From Desulforhopalus sp. IMCC35007 (GTDB lineage Bacteria; Desulfobacterota; Desulfobulbia; Desulfobulbales; Desulfocapsaceae), in contig NZ_SWCN01000005.1 of assembly GCF_005116575.1 (NCBI RefSeq), positions 1 through 64,000 of the forward strand: DNA of 64,000 nucleotides, in the 5' to 3' direction. Positions 25,246 to 35,194 of this stretch are shown piece by piece. Position 1 is the stretch's first letter. Every line of letters begins with the position of its first letter. The notes under the pieces were generated by a model that worked only from the letters and a program-made list of their open reading frames with translations, did not search any database and had not been told where the DNA came from. Both the position numbers and the translations under genes were made by a program.

Positions 25246-26442
25246 CTACAGGCTGAATTTTGCAGATTGAACAATGTTCAACATATCTCTCACGGCCCTA
25301 TCGAGTCCCGAAAAAGCGGCCCGGGCTATAATCGAGTGGCCGATGGAAAGTTCTTCAATGGTTTCAAGTGCGGCAATCCGTGCAGTGTTTTGGTAATTAA
25401 GACCGTGCCCTGCATTCACCCGAAGACCAAGAGATACGGCGTACTCAGCAGCGTCTTCCAGATGCAGGAATTCCTGGTCACGGTCCTGATCGTTGAGAGC
25501 ATCGGCATACCTGCCGGTATGCAGTTCGACAAAGGTGGCGCCAATTTCACTGGCAACAGCAATCTGTTCTCTGTCGGGATCGATAAACAGAGAAACAGGA
25601 ATTGCGCCTTTAGTCATCTTTTCAATGACTTTGGCAATTTTCTTCTTCTGGCTGACAACGTCAAGGCCACCCTCCGTGGTCAGTTCCTGTCTTTTTTCAG
25701 GTACCAGGGTGATCAAGTCAGGAGCGACTTCTAGAGCAATTTTAATAATGTCTTTGTTTGCCCCCATTTCAAGATTCATCTTGGTCTTGATGGTCTCTCT
25801 CAAGAGATAGATATCTCTGTCCTGAATATGTCTTCGATCTTCCCGGAGGTGAACAACAATACCAGCGGCACCTGCCAGTTCGCAGATTGCTGCTGCCGCA
25901 ACGGGATCGGGTTCTGTGATACCGCGTGCCTGCCTGATGGTTGCAATATGATCGACATTAATTGCAAGATTAGTCATTGATTTGCCTCTTTTGTTGTTAA
26001 GTTTGTCCAGGAGTTCCTGTTCTTTTGAGAGCATGATGACTTCATCCTCTTTTGAACGTTCATGGTCGTAGCCCTGAAGGTGGAGCATTCCATGAATAAC
26101 AAGCCAGGATAAACGTTTTTGAAAGGTCTGCCCATATTGCTTGGCCTCTGTTGCTGCTGTTTCAAGGGAGATAACTATATCTCCCATTTCTTTTACGGGA
26201 AGATCGTCAAGTGACAGATCTGCACCATCTTTGAAAGGAAAAGACAAGACATTTGTTGGTGAATCCCTGTGTCTGTATTGGTGGTTGATTTCTTGGATGT
26301 GTTTGTCATCAACAAGAGTAATCCCGACATGGTGATCCAGAAGCCCGCTCTCTTTAAGCAACCAGTTTGATAGTTGTTTCAGCCTGTTGAGCTGCAATGG
26401 GTATAGGCTTACTTCACACATTACATTAATTGTTGTCGGCAC
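25246..26442 (-). CDS. ybeY-pdxJ: YbeY-PdxJ fusion (rRNA maturation nuclease + pyridoxine 5'-phosphate synthase)
   Basis: 398 residues in one frame. Residues 1-150 are YbeY: DDKHIQEINHQYRHRDSPTN, VLSFPF, GDIVISLETA and the zinc site HGMLHLQGYDH. Residues 156-398 are a full PdxJ: LAINVDHIATIRQARG, HLREDRRHIQDRD, EVAPDLITLVPEKR, ELHTGRYADA, NAGHGLNY and IGHSIIARAAFSGLDRAV. Both active sites look intact. At the joint, AGAGG lies 5 bases before an in-frame ATG at 25977, so PdxJ (243 residues) might also be made alone. The gene follows phoH by 11 bases, the usual phoH-ybeY order. Confidence 0.9.
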   Translation of the reverse strand: MPTTINVMCEVSLYPLQLNRLKQLSNWLLKESGLLDHHVGITLVDDKHIQEINHQYRHRDSPTNVLSFPFKDGADLSLDDLPVKEMGDIVISLETAATEAKQYGQTFQKRLSWLVIHGMLHLQGYDHERSKEDEVIMLSKEQELLDKLNNKRGKSMTNLAINVDHIATIRQARGITEPDPVAAAAICELAGAAGIVVHLREDRRHIQDRDIYLLRETIKTKMNLEMGANKDIIKIALEVAPDLITLVPEKRQELTTEGGLDVVSQKKKIAKVIEKMTKGAIPVSLFIDPDREQIAVASEIGATFVELHTGRYADALNDQDRDQEFLHLEDAAEYAVSLGLRVNAGHGLNYQNTARIAALETIEELSIGHSIIARAAFSGLDRAVRDMLNIVQSAKFSL

Positions 26443-26453
26443 ATTGACCTCTA

Positions 26454-27410
26454 CTACTGTTTTTCATACGCATTTATTATCTGTTGCACCAGTGGATGGC
26501 GGACAACATCCTGCTTTGAGAAGGTGCAAAAGCCAATGCCTTCAATGTTTGAGAGAATTTTTTTGGCCTGAAGCAGGCCGGACTGGGTTTTTACAGGGAG
26601 ATCGATCTGTGTCGTATCTCCGGTAATTACAGCCCTTGAGTCAAAACCAATACGGGTCAGGAACATTTTCATCTGTTCTTGGGTGGTGTTCTGCGCCTCG
26701 TCTAATATAATAAAAGCGTTACTCAAAGTACGGCCTCTCATGAACGCCAGAGGTGCGATTTCGATCACTTCCTGCTCAATCAGGTCTGCTGCTTTTTCCG
26801 GCCCCAGCAAGTCATTGAGCGCATCGTGCAGGGGACGCAGGTAGGGGTTAACTTTTTGCGCGAGATCTCCTGGAAGAAACCCAAGCTTTTCCCCGGCCTC
26901 TACTGCCGGACGAGTAAGAATGATTGAGCGAACCTGTCCCATGGCCAGAGCAGATACCGCCATTGTTACAGCAAGGTAGGTCTTTCCGGTTCCGGCTGGA
27001 CCAGTACCAAAAACGATGTCATTTTTTCGAATGGAATCTATGTATATTTTCTGATTTTGTGTCTTGGGGGATATCACCCGATTTTGGGTGGTGACATACA
27101 CCTTATCGAGAAATATTTTACCAAGTTTGGCCTTTGGTGTTGTTTCAAGAACCTTGAGACCAAATACAAAATCAGAGCTGTAAACAGGATAGCCTTTGCC
27201 GATAAGCTCATACAGTTGCGAGAGCAGATCAGCAACCAGTTCAACCTCGTGGGGCATCCCGGCTATCCTTACATTAGTTCCTCTTGCACTGATACTGACG
27301 CTGGTGCTTTTTTCAAGTGCCTGGAGGTTGCGGTTCAGTTCTCCGTAAAGCACGCAGGCATTGCTATTGTCAGAAAAAGTCAGATCACGATGGATAAGGT
27401 TTGAATTCAT
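26454..27410 (-). CDS. phoH: PhoH-like ATPase
   Basis: 318 residues. N-terminal KH-like part with ISARGTNVRIAG, then the PhoH ATPase: Walker A GPAGTGKTYLAV, LTRPAVEAGEKLGFLPGDL, Walker B AFIILDEAQNTTQEQMKMFL and VITGDTTQIDLP. PhoH and YbeY form a conserved gene pair linked to RNA processing; the exact role of PhoH is unsettled. It lies 11 bases before the ybeY-pdxJ gene and 11 bases after the DsbA-family gene, in one minus-strand run. Confidence 0.93.
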   Translation of the reverse strand: MNSNLIHRDLTFSDNSNACVLYGELNRNLQALEKSTSVSISARGTNVRIAGMPHEVELVADLLSQLYELIGKGYPVYSSDFVFGLKVLETTPKAKLGKIFLDKVYVTTQNRVISPKTQNQKIYIDSIRKNDIVFGTGPAGTGKTYLAVTMAVSALAMGQVRSIILTRPAVEAGEKLGFLPGDLAQKVNPYLRPLHDALNDLLGPEKAADLIEQEVIEIAPLAFMRGRTLSNAFIILDEAQNTTQEQMKMFLTRIGFDSRAVITGDTTQIDLPVKTQSGLLQAKKILSNIEGIGFCTFSKQDVVRHPLVQQIINAYEKQ

Positions 27411-27421
27411 ATGCTAACGGG

Positions 27422-28288
27422 TTATTTCGACTTTTTTTGCAGTTCTTCATTGATGATAGCCTGGTAGGCCTGGGGGCTTCTCTGCTGAGGGCTTCTACCA
27501 TTAATGAAAACAGTCGGGGTGCCAGTTACACCGGCTTTGAGGGCATCGGAAATATCCTTTTCAACTTTGGCTAAGATTTCAGGAGACTTTTTGTCTGCAT
27601 TAAATTTATCCATATCTAATTTCAGATCAGAGGCAACCCTGTCAATTTTTTCTTGAGTAAACTCCTGATCAGCAAAGAGGCGGTCATGAAATTCCCAGAA
27701 TTTTCCCTGCTCATGTGCAGCTAAGGCGGCATAGGCTGCGGGACGTGCCATTTTGTGGAAATTAAGTGGCATGTTTTTAAGAACAACCTTAACGGTTTTA
27801 GGGTTGTTTTTCAGCACCTCATCGATCAGTGGTCCCATCTTACTACAGTATGGACACTGAAAGTCTGTAAAAAGTGTGATGGTGACAGGGGCATCTGCCG
27901 GTCCTTGAAATGGCGCACCGCTTGTGTCTATGGTGTGAACAAAGGCCACACTCAAGGTTTGAAATTCTTTTGCACCATTATCTATCAGGTACAGGAATTC
28001 ACCCTGGGGTGCGATATCAATTGCGCTGACACCTCCACTTACAGGAATGGCCCCCTGAAGCTTGCCTGTATTGTCATAGATTTTAACCTGCGCTTTGTTT
28101 GTGAGGATGTAGAGGAGTTTGCCATCAAGGGAATGGACCATATCAAGGGTTTTCTCCCCGACAGGCCATTGATTGACGACTTTCCATTCAACAAGATTAT
28201 CCTTGCCCTCTTGAGGGGTTGCGGCTTGAGCCTGGGTTGCAATGGCGAGTGAGAGAAGGCATCCTGTAAATATTTTTGAATAGTTCAT
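27422..28288 (-). CDS. DsbA-family thiol-disulfide protein with beta-propeller-like N-terminus
   Basis: 288 residues. Signal peptide (IFTGCLLSLAIATQAQA). Residues about 35-110 have YVTN-like repeats: DMVHSLDGKLLYILTNKAQV, KIYDNTGKLQG, IDIAPQGEFLYLIDN. Residues about 125-285 form a DsbA thioredoxin domain: ITLFTDFQCPYCSKM with the CPYC active site, MARPAAYAALAAHEQGKFWE, GTPTVFINGR with the cis-Pro. It is thus a periplasmic oxidase or isomerase with an odd N-terminal extension. It is first of a run with phoH and ybeY-pdxJ. Confidence 0.88.
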   Translation of the reverse strand: MNYSKIFTGCLLSLAIATQAQAATPQEGKDNLVEWKVVNQWPVGEKTLDMVHSLDGKLLYILTNKAQVKIYDNTGKLQGAIPVSGGVSAIDIAPQGEFLYLIDNGAKEFQTLSVAFVHTIDTSGAPFQGPADAPVTITLFTDFQCPYCSKMGPLIDEVLKNNPKTVKVVLKNMPLNFHKMARPAAYAALAAHEQGKFWEFHDRLFADQEFTQEKIDRVASDLKLDMDKFNADKKSPEILAKVEKDISDALKAGVTGTPTVFINGRSPQQRSPQAYQAIINEELQKKSK

Positions 28289-28634
28289 AGATCTCTTAGC
28301 TGATTGATTTATATTAATAATAGACTACATTATGGGCAAAGCAGCACAACAATAGCCACTCTGCCCATTTTTAGCAATACTGACGGAACGATCATGAAAC
28401 GGCACATTTTGAAATAATTCAACAAAATGAAAAAAATACTGGCGTCCCCAGGAGCAAGATGATATAAGACTTTTTTTTATTACATGGCAGGTCAAGGCTC
28501 AATTACGTACTTGACGACTGGGTAGATGTGAATTATCTAGTACCGTCTTGATGGGTGTGGTTGAATTGAATTGCTATCAGAAAGAACATCGTTTTTATAG
28601 CGTATGTTCGGTTTTGTAAAATTGAAAATTGGAT
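28289..28634. other. Divergent intergenic region before tRNA-Leu(TAG)
   Basis: 346 bases between the DsbA-family gene (minus) and the tRNA (plus). No gene, riboswitch or clear repeat was recognised. A run of nine T at about 28471-28479 follows no clear stem. It must hold the promoters of both neighbours. Confidence 0.35.
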
Positions 28635-28719
<85 letters not shown>

Positions 28720-28876
28720 TTTTTTTCACCAGCCATAAACCTCACCTGCAATTAATCTCCACTCTAGTTATTGTTCTATTCCATGTTTTTCCTGCACTTC
28801 CTTTTTAAAAGAGGAAATCTGTTTTATTGAGTGGGGCAGGTGGATAATATAATTTTAATAAAAGGAAGGTACATCG

Positions 28877-30220
28877 ATGGATGTAAAAGTCGAAGAGATC
28901 TCTGCGCTTACAAGAAAAATCACGGTTACAATCCCTTCTGAGACTGTTCAGCCAATGCTGGATAAGGCTTATGACAAGTTAAAGAAAGAAGTGAAAATCA
29001 AGGGGTTTCGCCGTGGTAAGGTGCCCCGTAATGTTATAGTTAAACATTATAAAGGGCAGGTAGAAGGTGAGAGCAGTGAAACCCTGGTTCAGGAAAACTA
29101 TTTTACCGCTGTAGAAAAAGAGGGTATCGACCCAATTGTACATCCTGATATTAAAGATGTGAAGTACAACGAAGATGGTTCTTTTACCTTTGTTGCCGAA
29201 GTTGATATTCGTCCGGAGTTTGAACTGGGAGAGTATAAAGGCGTTGAAGTTGTAAAAGAAGAAGTTCTCGTGACGGATGAAGAAGTTCAGCTTGAGCTGG
29301 AGGCGCTGCGAAAGTCAAACGCTCCTTTGCAGGAGGTTACCGACCGTCCCGTTCAGAGTGAAGATGTGGTCGTCGTTGATTTTCAGGGATACCATGAAGG
29401 GACCGCACTGCCACAGGTGAAAAATGATGATTATTCAGTCGATGTCGGCTCCGGCAATATGGGTGCTGATTTCGAAGAAAAATTGATTGGTATGAAGGTT
29501 GGTGAAGAGGGAAGTCACGAAGTTGATTTTCCAGAAACCCATCCCAATCCAATTCTGAAGGGTAAAAAAGTTGAATTTCGGATCAGTGTCAAAAAGATTC
29601 AAGAGCGCGTTTTAGCAGATTTTGATGATGAGTTTGCAAAGGATGTTGGTGAGGGTGTCGATACCCTCGAAGCCCTTAAGTCTTCGATCAAAGATAAAAT
29701 CACGGCCCAACGCGAAGAAAGTGCACAGGGTGTGATAACCGATAGAATGATGCAGAAACTACTTGAAAATCATTCGTTTGATGTACCTAAAAGACTCGTG
29801 GCTTTTGAGATCGAGCAGATGATCAAACAGACTGAGCAACAGTTTGAGCAGGCAGGTATGAGCCTTGAGGCTGCAGGAATGAGTAAAGAAACTCTTGCCC
29901 AGCAGAATGAGCCTGTGGCTGAAAAACGTGTTCGCGGCGATTTTATCCTCAAGAAAATTGCGGAAGTCGAAGAGATCAAGGTTCAGGAAGAAGATATGGA
30001 AAGAGGCTTCAAGCGTATTGGTGACACGTACAATATGCCGGTTGCCAAGGTTAAGGAATACTTCCAGAACCGTGATGACCTTCTGCCGTTCATGAACGAG
30101 TTGCTCAATGAGAAAATTCTCAAATGGCTCAGGGATCAAGTCGTCTTTGTTGATGCTCCTCCTGCTGCAACCGCTGAAGATACTGCAGAGGTTGCTGTGG
30201 AAGCAGAAGAGAAAGAATAG
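28877..30220 (+). CDS. tig: Trigger factor
   Basis: 447 residues. Ribosome-binding N-terminal domain with KGFRRGKVPRNVI (close to the GFRxGxxP signature), FKBP-type peptidyl-prolyl isomerase domain (about 160-245: VVVDFQGYHEGTAL, HEVDFPETHPNPILKGKKVE) and a C-terminal chaperone arm, ending in an acidic Ala/Glu tail. It folds nascent chains at the ribosome exit. GGAAGG lies upstream of the ATG. It heads the proteostasis cluster tig-clpP-clpX-lon, an order seen in many proteobacteria. Confidence 0.96.
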   Translation: MDVKVEEISALTRKITVTIPSETVQPMLDKAYDKLKKEVKIKGFRRGKVPRNVIVKHYKGQVEGESSETLVQENYFTAVEKEGIDPIVHPDIKDVKYNEDGSFTFVAEVDIRPEFELGEYKGVEVVKEEVLVTDEEVQLELEALRKSNAPLQEVTDRPVQSEDVVVVDFQGYHEGTALPQVKNDDYSVDVGSGNMGADFEEKLIGMKVGEEGSHEVDFPETHPNPILKGKKVEFRISVKKIQERVLADFDDEFAKDVGEGVDTLEALKSSIKDKITAQREESAQGVITDRMMQKLLENHSFDVPKRLVAFEIEQMIKQTEQQFEQAGMSLEAAGMSKETLAQQNEPVAEKRVRGDFILKKIAEVEEIKVQEEDMERGFKRIGDTYNMPVAKVKEYFQNRDDLLPFMNELLNEKILKWLRDQVVFVDAPPAATAEDTAEVAVEAEEKE

Positions 30221-30381
30221 GGCAAAAGCGTCGCCAGACGCCTTGCATATCATCCCATAGGTCTTATAATAGGCAGGTGTGAATTTTAATTTGCATATGC
30301 TTGGAAATAGAGAGTTTAATAATAACGACTGCATCTGGTTTAGTACCTTTTGCAGTCGAACCGTTTTAAGGAGAGTGATTC

Positions 30382-30984
30382 ATGAATCTTGTGCCGATGG
30401 TGGTTGAACAGAGTCCCCGTGGAGAACGAGCGTATGATATTTATTCACGGCTGTTGAAAGAACGTATTGTTTTTCTTGGCTCAGGGGTAAACGATGATGT
30501 TTCAAATGTCATTGTTGCGCAATTACTCTTCCTTGAGGCTGAAAATCCTGAGAAAGACATTACTTTCTATATAAATTCTCCCGGTGGTTCTGTTACCGCT
30601 GGAATGGCGATTTATGATACAATGCAATATGTAAAATGTGATATTGCGACTCTTTGTATGGGGCAGGCGGCCTCCATGGGGGCTTTTCTTCTGGCTGCGG
30701 GTACAGATGGTAAACGATACTCTTTACCTAACGCTCGGATTATGATACACCAGCCTATGGGGGGATTTCAGGGTCAGGCAACTGACATCGATATTCAGGC
30801 AAAAGAAATTCTGCGAATGAAAAGCGATTTGAATAACTTGCTGGCCCACCATACAAAAAATTCCCTTGAAAAGATTTCAGCCGACACAGAACGTGATTAT
30901 TTTATGAGTGCTGTTGAAGCTCAAGATTACGGTTTAATTGACAAGGTTCTCACTAATCGAGATGAACTTGCTGAGGAAAAATAG
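30382..30984 (+). CDS. clpP: ATP-dependent Clp protease proteolytic subunit
   Basis: 200 residues. Serine protease: [20 protein letters not shown] at the start, [37 protein letters not shown] with the catalytic Ser, [18 protein letters not shown] with the catalytic His, and [18 protein letters not shown] with the Asp. A complete single-copy type. GGAGAG precedes the ATG. clpX starts directly after the stop codon. Confidence 0.97.
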   Translation: MNLVPMVVEQSPRGERAYDIYSRLLKERIVFLGSGVNDDVSNVIVAQLLFLEAENPEKDITFYINSPGGSVTAGMAIYDTMQYVKCDIATLCMGQAASMGAFLLAAGTDGKRYSLPNARIMIHQPMGGFQGQATDIDIQAKEILRMKSDLNNLLAHHTKNSLEKISADTERDYFMSAVEAQDYGLIDKVLTNRDELAEEK

Positions 30985-32253
30985 ATGGATGATGTAAAAG
31001 ATAACGGACCTGTCTGTAACTGCTCGTTTTGCGGGAAAAGTCAAGACGAAGTAGAGAAGCTGATTGCTGGACCGGATGTGTTTATCTGTGATGAATGCAT
31101 TGAACTCTGCAATGAGATAGTGCTGGAGAAAGAGGCCGTTGAAGAGGGCGCAGAAGCTGAAGAAGCAAGAGTGACCTTAAAGCCTATGGAGATCAACGCG
31201 CACCTCAATGATTATGTTATTGGCCAGGAGTTTGCTAAAAAGGTCCTCTCAGTAGCTGTCCATAATCATTACAAAAGAATCGATGCTCCTGTTGGTGAGG
31301 ACCAGGTTGAACTCCAGAAATCCAACATAATTCTGATTGGACCGACGGGTTCCGGTAAGACGCTGGTTGCCCAGACTCTTGCCCGTATTTTAAATGTGCC
31401 CTTTTGTATGGCCGATGCAACGACTTTGACCGAAGCTGGTTATGTCGGGGAAGATGTGGAAAATATTCTGGTAAGCCTTCTTCAGGCTGCAGAATATGAT
31501 CTGGAGAAGGCCCAGCGGGGTATCATATACATAGATGAGATTGATAAGATCGCCCGAAAATCTGACAGCCCGTCCCTTACTCGTGATGTGTCCGGGGAAG
31601 GTGTTCAGCAGGCCTTGCTCAAAATTATTGAAGGAACTGTTGCTTCCATTCCACCAAAAGGTGGGCGAAAGCATCCCCAACAGGAACTTGTTCAGATAGA
31701 CACGACCAATATTCTATTTATCGTCGGCGGTGCTTTTGTAGGGCTCGATAAGGTCGTCAGCCGGCGTCAAGGAGCAAAATCCATCGGTTTTGGTGCAAAG
31801 GTGACTGGCGATGAAAAGAGGAAGATCGGCGAACTTTTACGCCTTGTGCAGCCGGAAGATCTGCTGAAATTCGGACTGATTCCTGAGTTGGTGGGCCGTT
31901 TACCTGTTATTGCCACGATGGAAGAACTGCTCGAAGAAGACTTGGTGCGCATTCTTAAAGAGCCCAGAAACGCCCTGACCAAGCAATATCAGAAACTCTT
32001 TGAGTTTGATGGCGTGAACTTAAGGTTTACCGAAGGGGCACTTCTTGCAATTGCTAAAAAGGCACTGAGCAGAAAATCCGGGGCGAGGGGATTGCGATCC
32101 GTCATGGAAGCGGCAATGCTGGAGGTGATGTACGATTTGCCCTCGAAGGAAAATGTGCAGGAATGTGTCATTAGCGAACAGGTAATTAATGAAGGTGATT
32201 ATCCGGTTATCCTTTACCATAATAAAGTAAATGATCAGCTGAAAACCGGTTAG
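30985..32253 (+). CDS. clpX: ClpX unfoldase, ATP-binding subunit of ClpXP
   Basis: 422 residues. N-terminal zinc-binding domain with four Cys (CSFCGKSQ, then [10 protein letters not shown]). AAA+ domain: Walker A GPTGSGKT, pore loop GYVGED, Walker [28 protein letters not shown], sensor-2 [13 protein letters not shown]. The IGF-type ClpP-binding loop is present as IGF within KSIGFGAK. The start codon immediately follows the clpP stop, so translation is coupled. Confidence 0.97.
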   Translation: MDDVKDNGPVCNCSFCGKSQDEVEKLIAGPDVFICDECIELCNEIVLEKEAVEEGAEAEEARVTLKPMEINAHLNDYVIGQEFAKKVLSVAVHNHYKRIDAPVGEDQVELQKSNIILIGPTGSGKTLVAQTLARILNVPFCMADATTLTEAGYVGEDVENILVSLLQAAEYDLEKAQRGIIYIDEIDKIARKSDSPSLTRDVSGEGVQQALLKIIEGTVASIPPKGGRKHPQQELVQIDTTNILFIVGGAFVGLDKVVSRRQGAKSIGFGAKVTGDEKRKIGELLRLVQPEDLLKFGLIPELVGRLPVIATMEELLEEDLVRILKEPRNALTKQYQKLFEFDGVNLRFTEGALLAIAKKALSRKSGARGLRSVMEAAMLEVMYDLPSKENVQECVISEQVINEGDYPVILYHNKVNDQLKTG

Positions 32254-32286
32254 TACGTTTTTACGTGAGTTTGGAAAGGAGATTTT

Positions 32287-34626
32287 GTGACGAAACTTTA
32301 CCCCTTGATGCCTTTACGCGATCTTGTGATATTTCCACATATGGTGGCTCCACTTGTTGTGGGTCGTAAAAAATCCATTGCAGCGCTTGAAGATGCGATG
32401 GAAAAGAAAACGGCGATTCTTCTGGTAACTCAGAAAAAATCCGCAGTTGACGACCCGGAAAGTGGAGATCTGTATGAATATGGTACTCTTGCTACTGTAA
32501 TGCAGTTGCTTCGTTTGCCCGACGGAACCATAAAAGCCCTGGTTGAAGGGCAGTCCCGTGCCAAGTTGGTTTCCTACGTTCCACATGAAGAATTTCTTCA
32601 GGCAGAGGTCGAAGAGCGTGAAGATGATATTACGCCTACTGCCGCAATCATCGCCTACGAGCGGGAACTCCGCAAGTTTTTCGAAACATTTGCCTTTGGC
32701 AACAAGAAGATCGCCAAAGAAGTCCTTATCTCAATAAAAGCAATTGATAACCCTCTTAAACTGCTCAACGTAATCTGTTCCCACATTCCGCTTAAAACAC
32801 AAGAAAAACAGGAGGTTCTAGAGACTGAACCGCTTGTGGTCCGTATCGAAAAAGTACTCGAGATTCTTAACCGGGAGATTGAGCTTGCGGAGATCGAAAA
32901 GAATATCAATGCCAAGGTGAAAATGCGTATGGGGAAAACCCAGCGGGATTACTATCTTGGTGAAAAGGTAAGGGAAATACAAACCGAAATAGGGCAAAAC
33001 GAAGATGGACTCGACGAGATGGCTGAACTCGAAGAGACCATTAAAAATAAACAGATGCCCGCCATCGCAAAAGAAAAGACTTTAAAAGAATTTAAAAAGT
33101 TAAAAAATATGCCACCGATGTCGGCTGAAACCACAGTGGTGCGCAACTATATCGACTGTATTGTCAGTCTGCCCTGGGATAAGAAAAAGAAAACCCAGAT
33201 AGATATTATCAAGGCCGAAACTATTCTTGATGAAGACCATTACGGTCTTGCCAAACCCAAGGAGCGGATTCTCGAATATCTTGCGGTTCAGGCACAGGTA
33301 AAAAAAATCAAAGGGCCCATTCTTTGTCTTGTCGGCCCCCCTGGTGTCGGTAAAACCTCAATCTGCAAATCCATAGCCAGAGCAATGGGGCGTAAATTTG
33401 CACGGCTCTCCTTAGGTGGGGTAAGGGATGAGGCGGAGATCAGAGGACATAGGCGTACCTATATTGGTGCCATGCCCGGCAAGATAATCCAGTCCATGCA
33501 GAAAGTGGGTTCTGCCAATCCGGTATTCTGTCTGGATGAAGTTGATAAAATGTCCATGGATTTTCGCGGAGACCCATCATCTGCTCTTCTTGAGGTTCTT
33601 GATCCTGAACAGAATGTTGCGTTTAATGATCATTACCTTGATATAGACTACGATTTATCCGAGATCTTTTTTATCACCACAGCCAATAGTCTCCACGGTA
33701 TTCCCGTTCCTCTGCAGGACCGGATGGAGATCATACCGATCAGTGGCTACACTGAAGAGGAAAAACTCAAGATTGCTGAAGGTTATCTGATTCCAAAGCA
33801 GTTAGAGGCTAACGGGTTTAAGGTTGATGATATTCAGATGACAGATGGTGCCGTAATGGAGGTCATTCGGCGTTATACAAGAGAGGCCGGTGTAAGAAAT
33901 CTCGAACGTATCATCGCCTCATTGTGCCGGAAGATAGCCAGAGAACGCCTGAAGAAAAAGTTGAAGAACAAGAAATACCGGATTGGTGTTCAATCTGTTC
34001 TGAAGTACTTAGGAACTCCTAAGTATCGCTATGGGCTTGCTGAAGAAAATGACGAAATAGGGCTTACCACAGGGCTTGCCTGGACGGAAGTCGGGGGTGA
34101 GCTTTTACAGATTGAAGCAACCCTGATGCCTGGTGCTGGAAAACTTATTATCACCGGCAAGTTAGGTGATGTGATGCAGGAGTCAGCCCAGGCAGCGCTG
34201 AGCTACGTGAGATCCAGGGCAGATGTGTTGGGTCTTGATTCAGATTTTTATCAGAAGCTTGATATACATATTCATGTTCCTGAAGGAGCAATTCCTAAAG
34301 ACGGGCCTTCAGCTGGAATCACTATTGCCACAACGCTTGTCAGTGCATTGATTAAGGCACCAGTAAAGCACCAGCTTGCCATGACCGGTGAAATAACCCT
34401 GAGGGGCAGAGTACTGCCCATTGGTGGGCTTACTGAAAAACTTCTTGCTGCAAAAAGAGGGAACATTACCCACGTGCTGATCCCAAAAGAAAACGAACGT
34501 GATCTCAATGATGTACCACAGAGAATACGTAAGTCTTTAACCATAAATGTAGTGAATCATATGGATGAAGTTCTGAAACATGCTCTTGTTGTTGGTAAGG
34601 GAAAAGCGGTTTTCAAAAAGCAATAA
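32287..34626 (+). CDS. lon: ATP-dependent protease Lon
   Basis: 779 residues, starting at GTG with AAAGGAG 7 bases upstream. N-terminal substrate domain [23 protein letters not shown]+ module with Walker [36 protein letters not shown], and Walker [14 protein letters not shown]-terminal Ser-Lys protease with PKDGPSAG (catalytic Ser near residue 675) and [13 protein letters not shown] (catalytic Lys). Full-length LonA type. It ends the tig-clpP-clpX-lon cluster. No HAIR/CIRCE-type operator was seen before it. Confidence 0.97.
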   Translation: MTKLYPLMPLRDLVIFPHMVAPLVVGRKKSIAALEDAMEKKTAILLVTQKKSAVDDPESGDLYEYGTLATVMQLLRLPDGTIKALVEGQSRAKLVSYVPHEEFLQAEVEEREDDITPTAAIIAYERELRKFFETFAFGNKKIAKEVLISIKAIDNPLKLLNVICSHIPLKTQEKQEVLETEPLVVRIEKVLEILNREIELAEIEKNINAKVKMRMGKTQRDYYLGEKVREIQTEIGQNEDGLDEMAELEETIKNKQMPAIAKEKTLKEFKKLKNMPPMSAETTVVRNYIDCIVSLPWDKKKKTQIDIIKAETILDEDHYGLAKPKERILEYLAVQAQVKKIKGPILCLVGPPGVGKTSICKSIARAMGRKFARLSLGGVRDEAEIRGHRRTYIGAMPGKIIQSMQKVGSANPVFCLDEVDKMSMDFRGDPSSALLEVLDPEQNVAFNDHYLDIDYDLSEIFFITTANSLHGIPVPLQDRMEIIPISGYTEEEKLKIAEGYLIPKQLEANGFKVDDIQMTDGAVMEVIRRYTREAGVRNLERIIASLCRKIARERLKKKLKNKKYRIGVQSVLKYLGTPKYRYGLAEENDEIGLTTGLAWTEVGGELLQIEATLMPGAGKLIITGKLGDVMQESAQAALSYVRSRADVLGLDSDFYQKLDIHIHVPEGAIPKDGPSAGITIATTLVSALIKAPVKHQLAMTGEITLRGRVLPIGGLTEKLLAAKRGNITHVLIPKENERDLNDVPQRIRKSLTINVVNHMDEVLKHALVVGKGKAVFKKQ

Positions 34627-34647
34627 GTTTTTGAAATAGAAACAAAA

Positions 34648-34674
34648 ATATTAATATTATAGGAATATTAATAT
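34648..34674. repeat. AT-only perfect inverted repeat after lon
   Basis: ATATTAATATT (34648-34658) and AATATTAATAT (34664-34674) form an 11-base stem with a 5-base loop; CTTTTT follows some 10 bases later. As a terminator the stem is weak (no G or C); it may equally be a protein-binding site upstream of the tRNA promoter. Confidence 0.4.
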
Positions 34675-34690
34675 ACCTGAACTTTTTATC

Positions 34691-34719
34691 TTGACGTACC
34701 AGGGGGAAGTTGGTAAATA
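34691..34719 (+). promoter_or_regulatory. Promoter of the tRNA-Val/tRNA-Asp array
   Basis: TTGACG (34691-34696), 17 bases, then TAAATA (34714-34719), 21 bases before the first tRNA-Val. The -35 is near consensus, the -10 is weak. Confidence 0.45.
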
Positions 34720-34740
34720 GTCCCTCACAATTTGTTGCGC

Positions 34741-34816
34741 GGGCGACTAGCTCAGCTGGGAGAGCATCGGCCTTACAAGCCGAGGGTCACAGGTTCAAGC
34801 CCTGTGTCGCCCACCA
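34741..34816 (+). tRNA. tRNA-Val(TAC), copy 1
   Basis: 76 bases with CCA. Acceptor GGGCGAC/GTCGCCC, D arm, anticodon stem TCGGC/GCCGA with loop CTTACAA (anticodon TAC), T loop TTCAAGC. Identical to copy 2 at 34969. Confidence 0.96.
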
Positions 34817-34835
34817 CGCAACGAAGATATCTCAT

Positions 34836-34912
34836 GGAGCGGTAGTTCAGTTGGTTAGAATGCCGGCCTGTCACGCCGGAGGTCGCGGGTTCGAGTCCCG
34901 TCCGCTCCGCCA
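34836..34912 (+). tRNA. tRNA-Asp(GTC), copy 1
   Basis: 77 bases with CCA. Acceptor GGAGCGG/CCGCTCC, anticodon stem CCGGC/GCCGG with loop CTGTCAC (anticodon GTC), T loop TTCGAGT. It follows tRNA-Val by 19 bases and is identical to copy 2 at 35063. Confidence 0.96.
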
Positions 34913-34968
34913 TGAGGTAAGCAGTTTGACAAGGAGTAAATGTGTACTAAAAATGTTGTCTATGATAC

Positions 34969-35044
34969 GGGCGACTAGCTCAGCTGGGAGAGCATCGGCC
35001 TTACAAGCCGAGGGTCACAGGTTCAAGCCCTGTGTCGCCCACCA
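34969..35044 (+). tRNA. tRNA-Val(TAC), copy 2
   Basis: Identical base for base to the tRNA-Val at 34741. It lies 56 bases after tRNA-Asp copy 1 and begins the second Val-Asp unit. Confidence 0.96.
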
Positions 35045-35062
35045 TCATCACATAGAATTTCT

Positions 35063-35139
35063 GGAGCGGTAGTTCAGTTGGTTAGAATGCCGGCCTGTCA
35101 CGCCGGAGGTCGCGGGTTCGAGTCCCGTCCGCTCCGCCA
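35063..35139 (+). tRNA. tRNA-Asp(GTC), copy 2
   Basis: Identical to the tRNA-Asp at 34836. It follows tRNA-Val copy 2 by 18 bases; this spacer is unrelated to the one in the first unit. A strong terminator starts 7 bases after its CCA. Confidence 0.96.
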
Positions 35140-35145
35140 GAAAAG

Positions 35146-35180
35146 AAAGGGTTTGCAGATGTAATCTGCAAACCCTTTTT
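35146..35180 (+). terminator. Terminator of the tRNA array
   Basis: AAAGGGTTTGCAGAT and ATCTGCAAACCCTTT form a 15-base perfect stem with a 3-base loop, followed by further T. The minus strand has a weaker T run, so it may also serve the convergent FlhB-like gene. Confidence 0.9.
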
Positions 35181-35194
35181 CTATTTGTTTATCG

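Noticed and set aside
34710-35072. 120-codon plus-strand frame across the tRNA array
   Set aside because: Its apparent internal repeats come from the duplicated tRNA-Val and tRNA-Asp genes; it is not coding.
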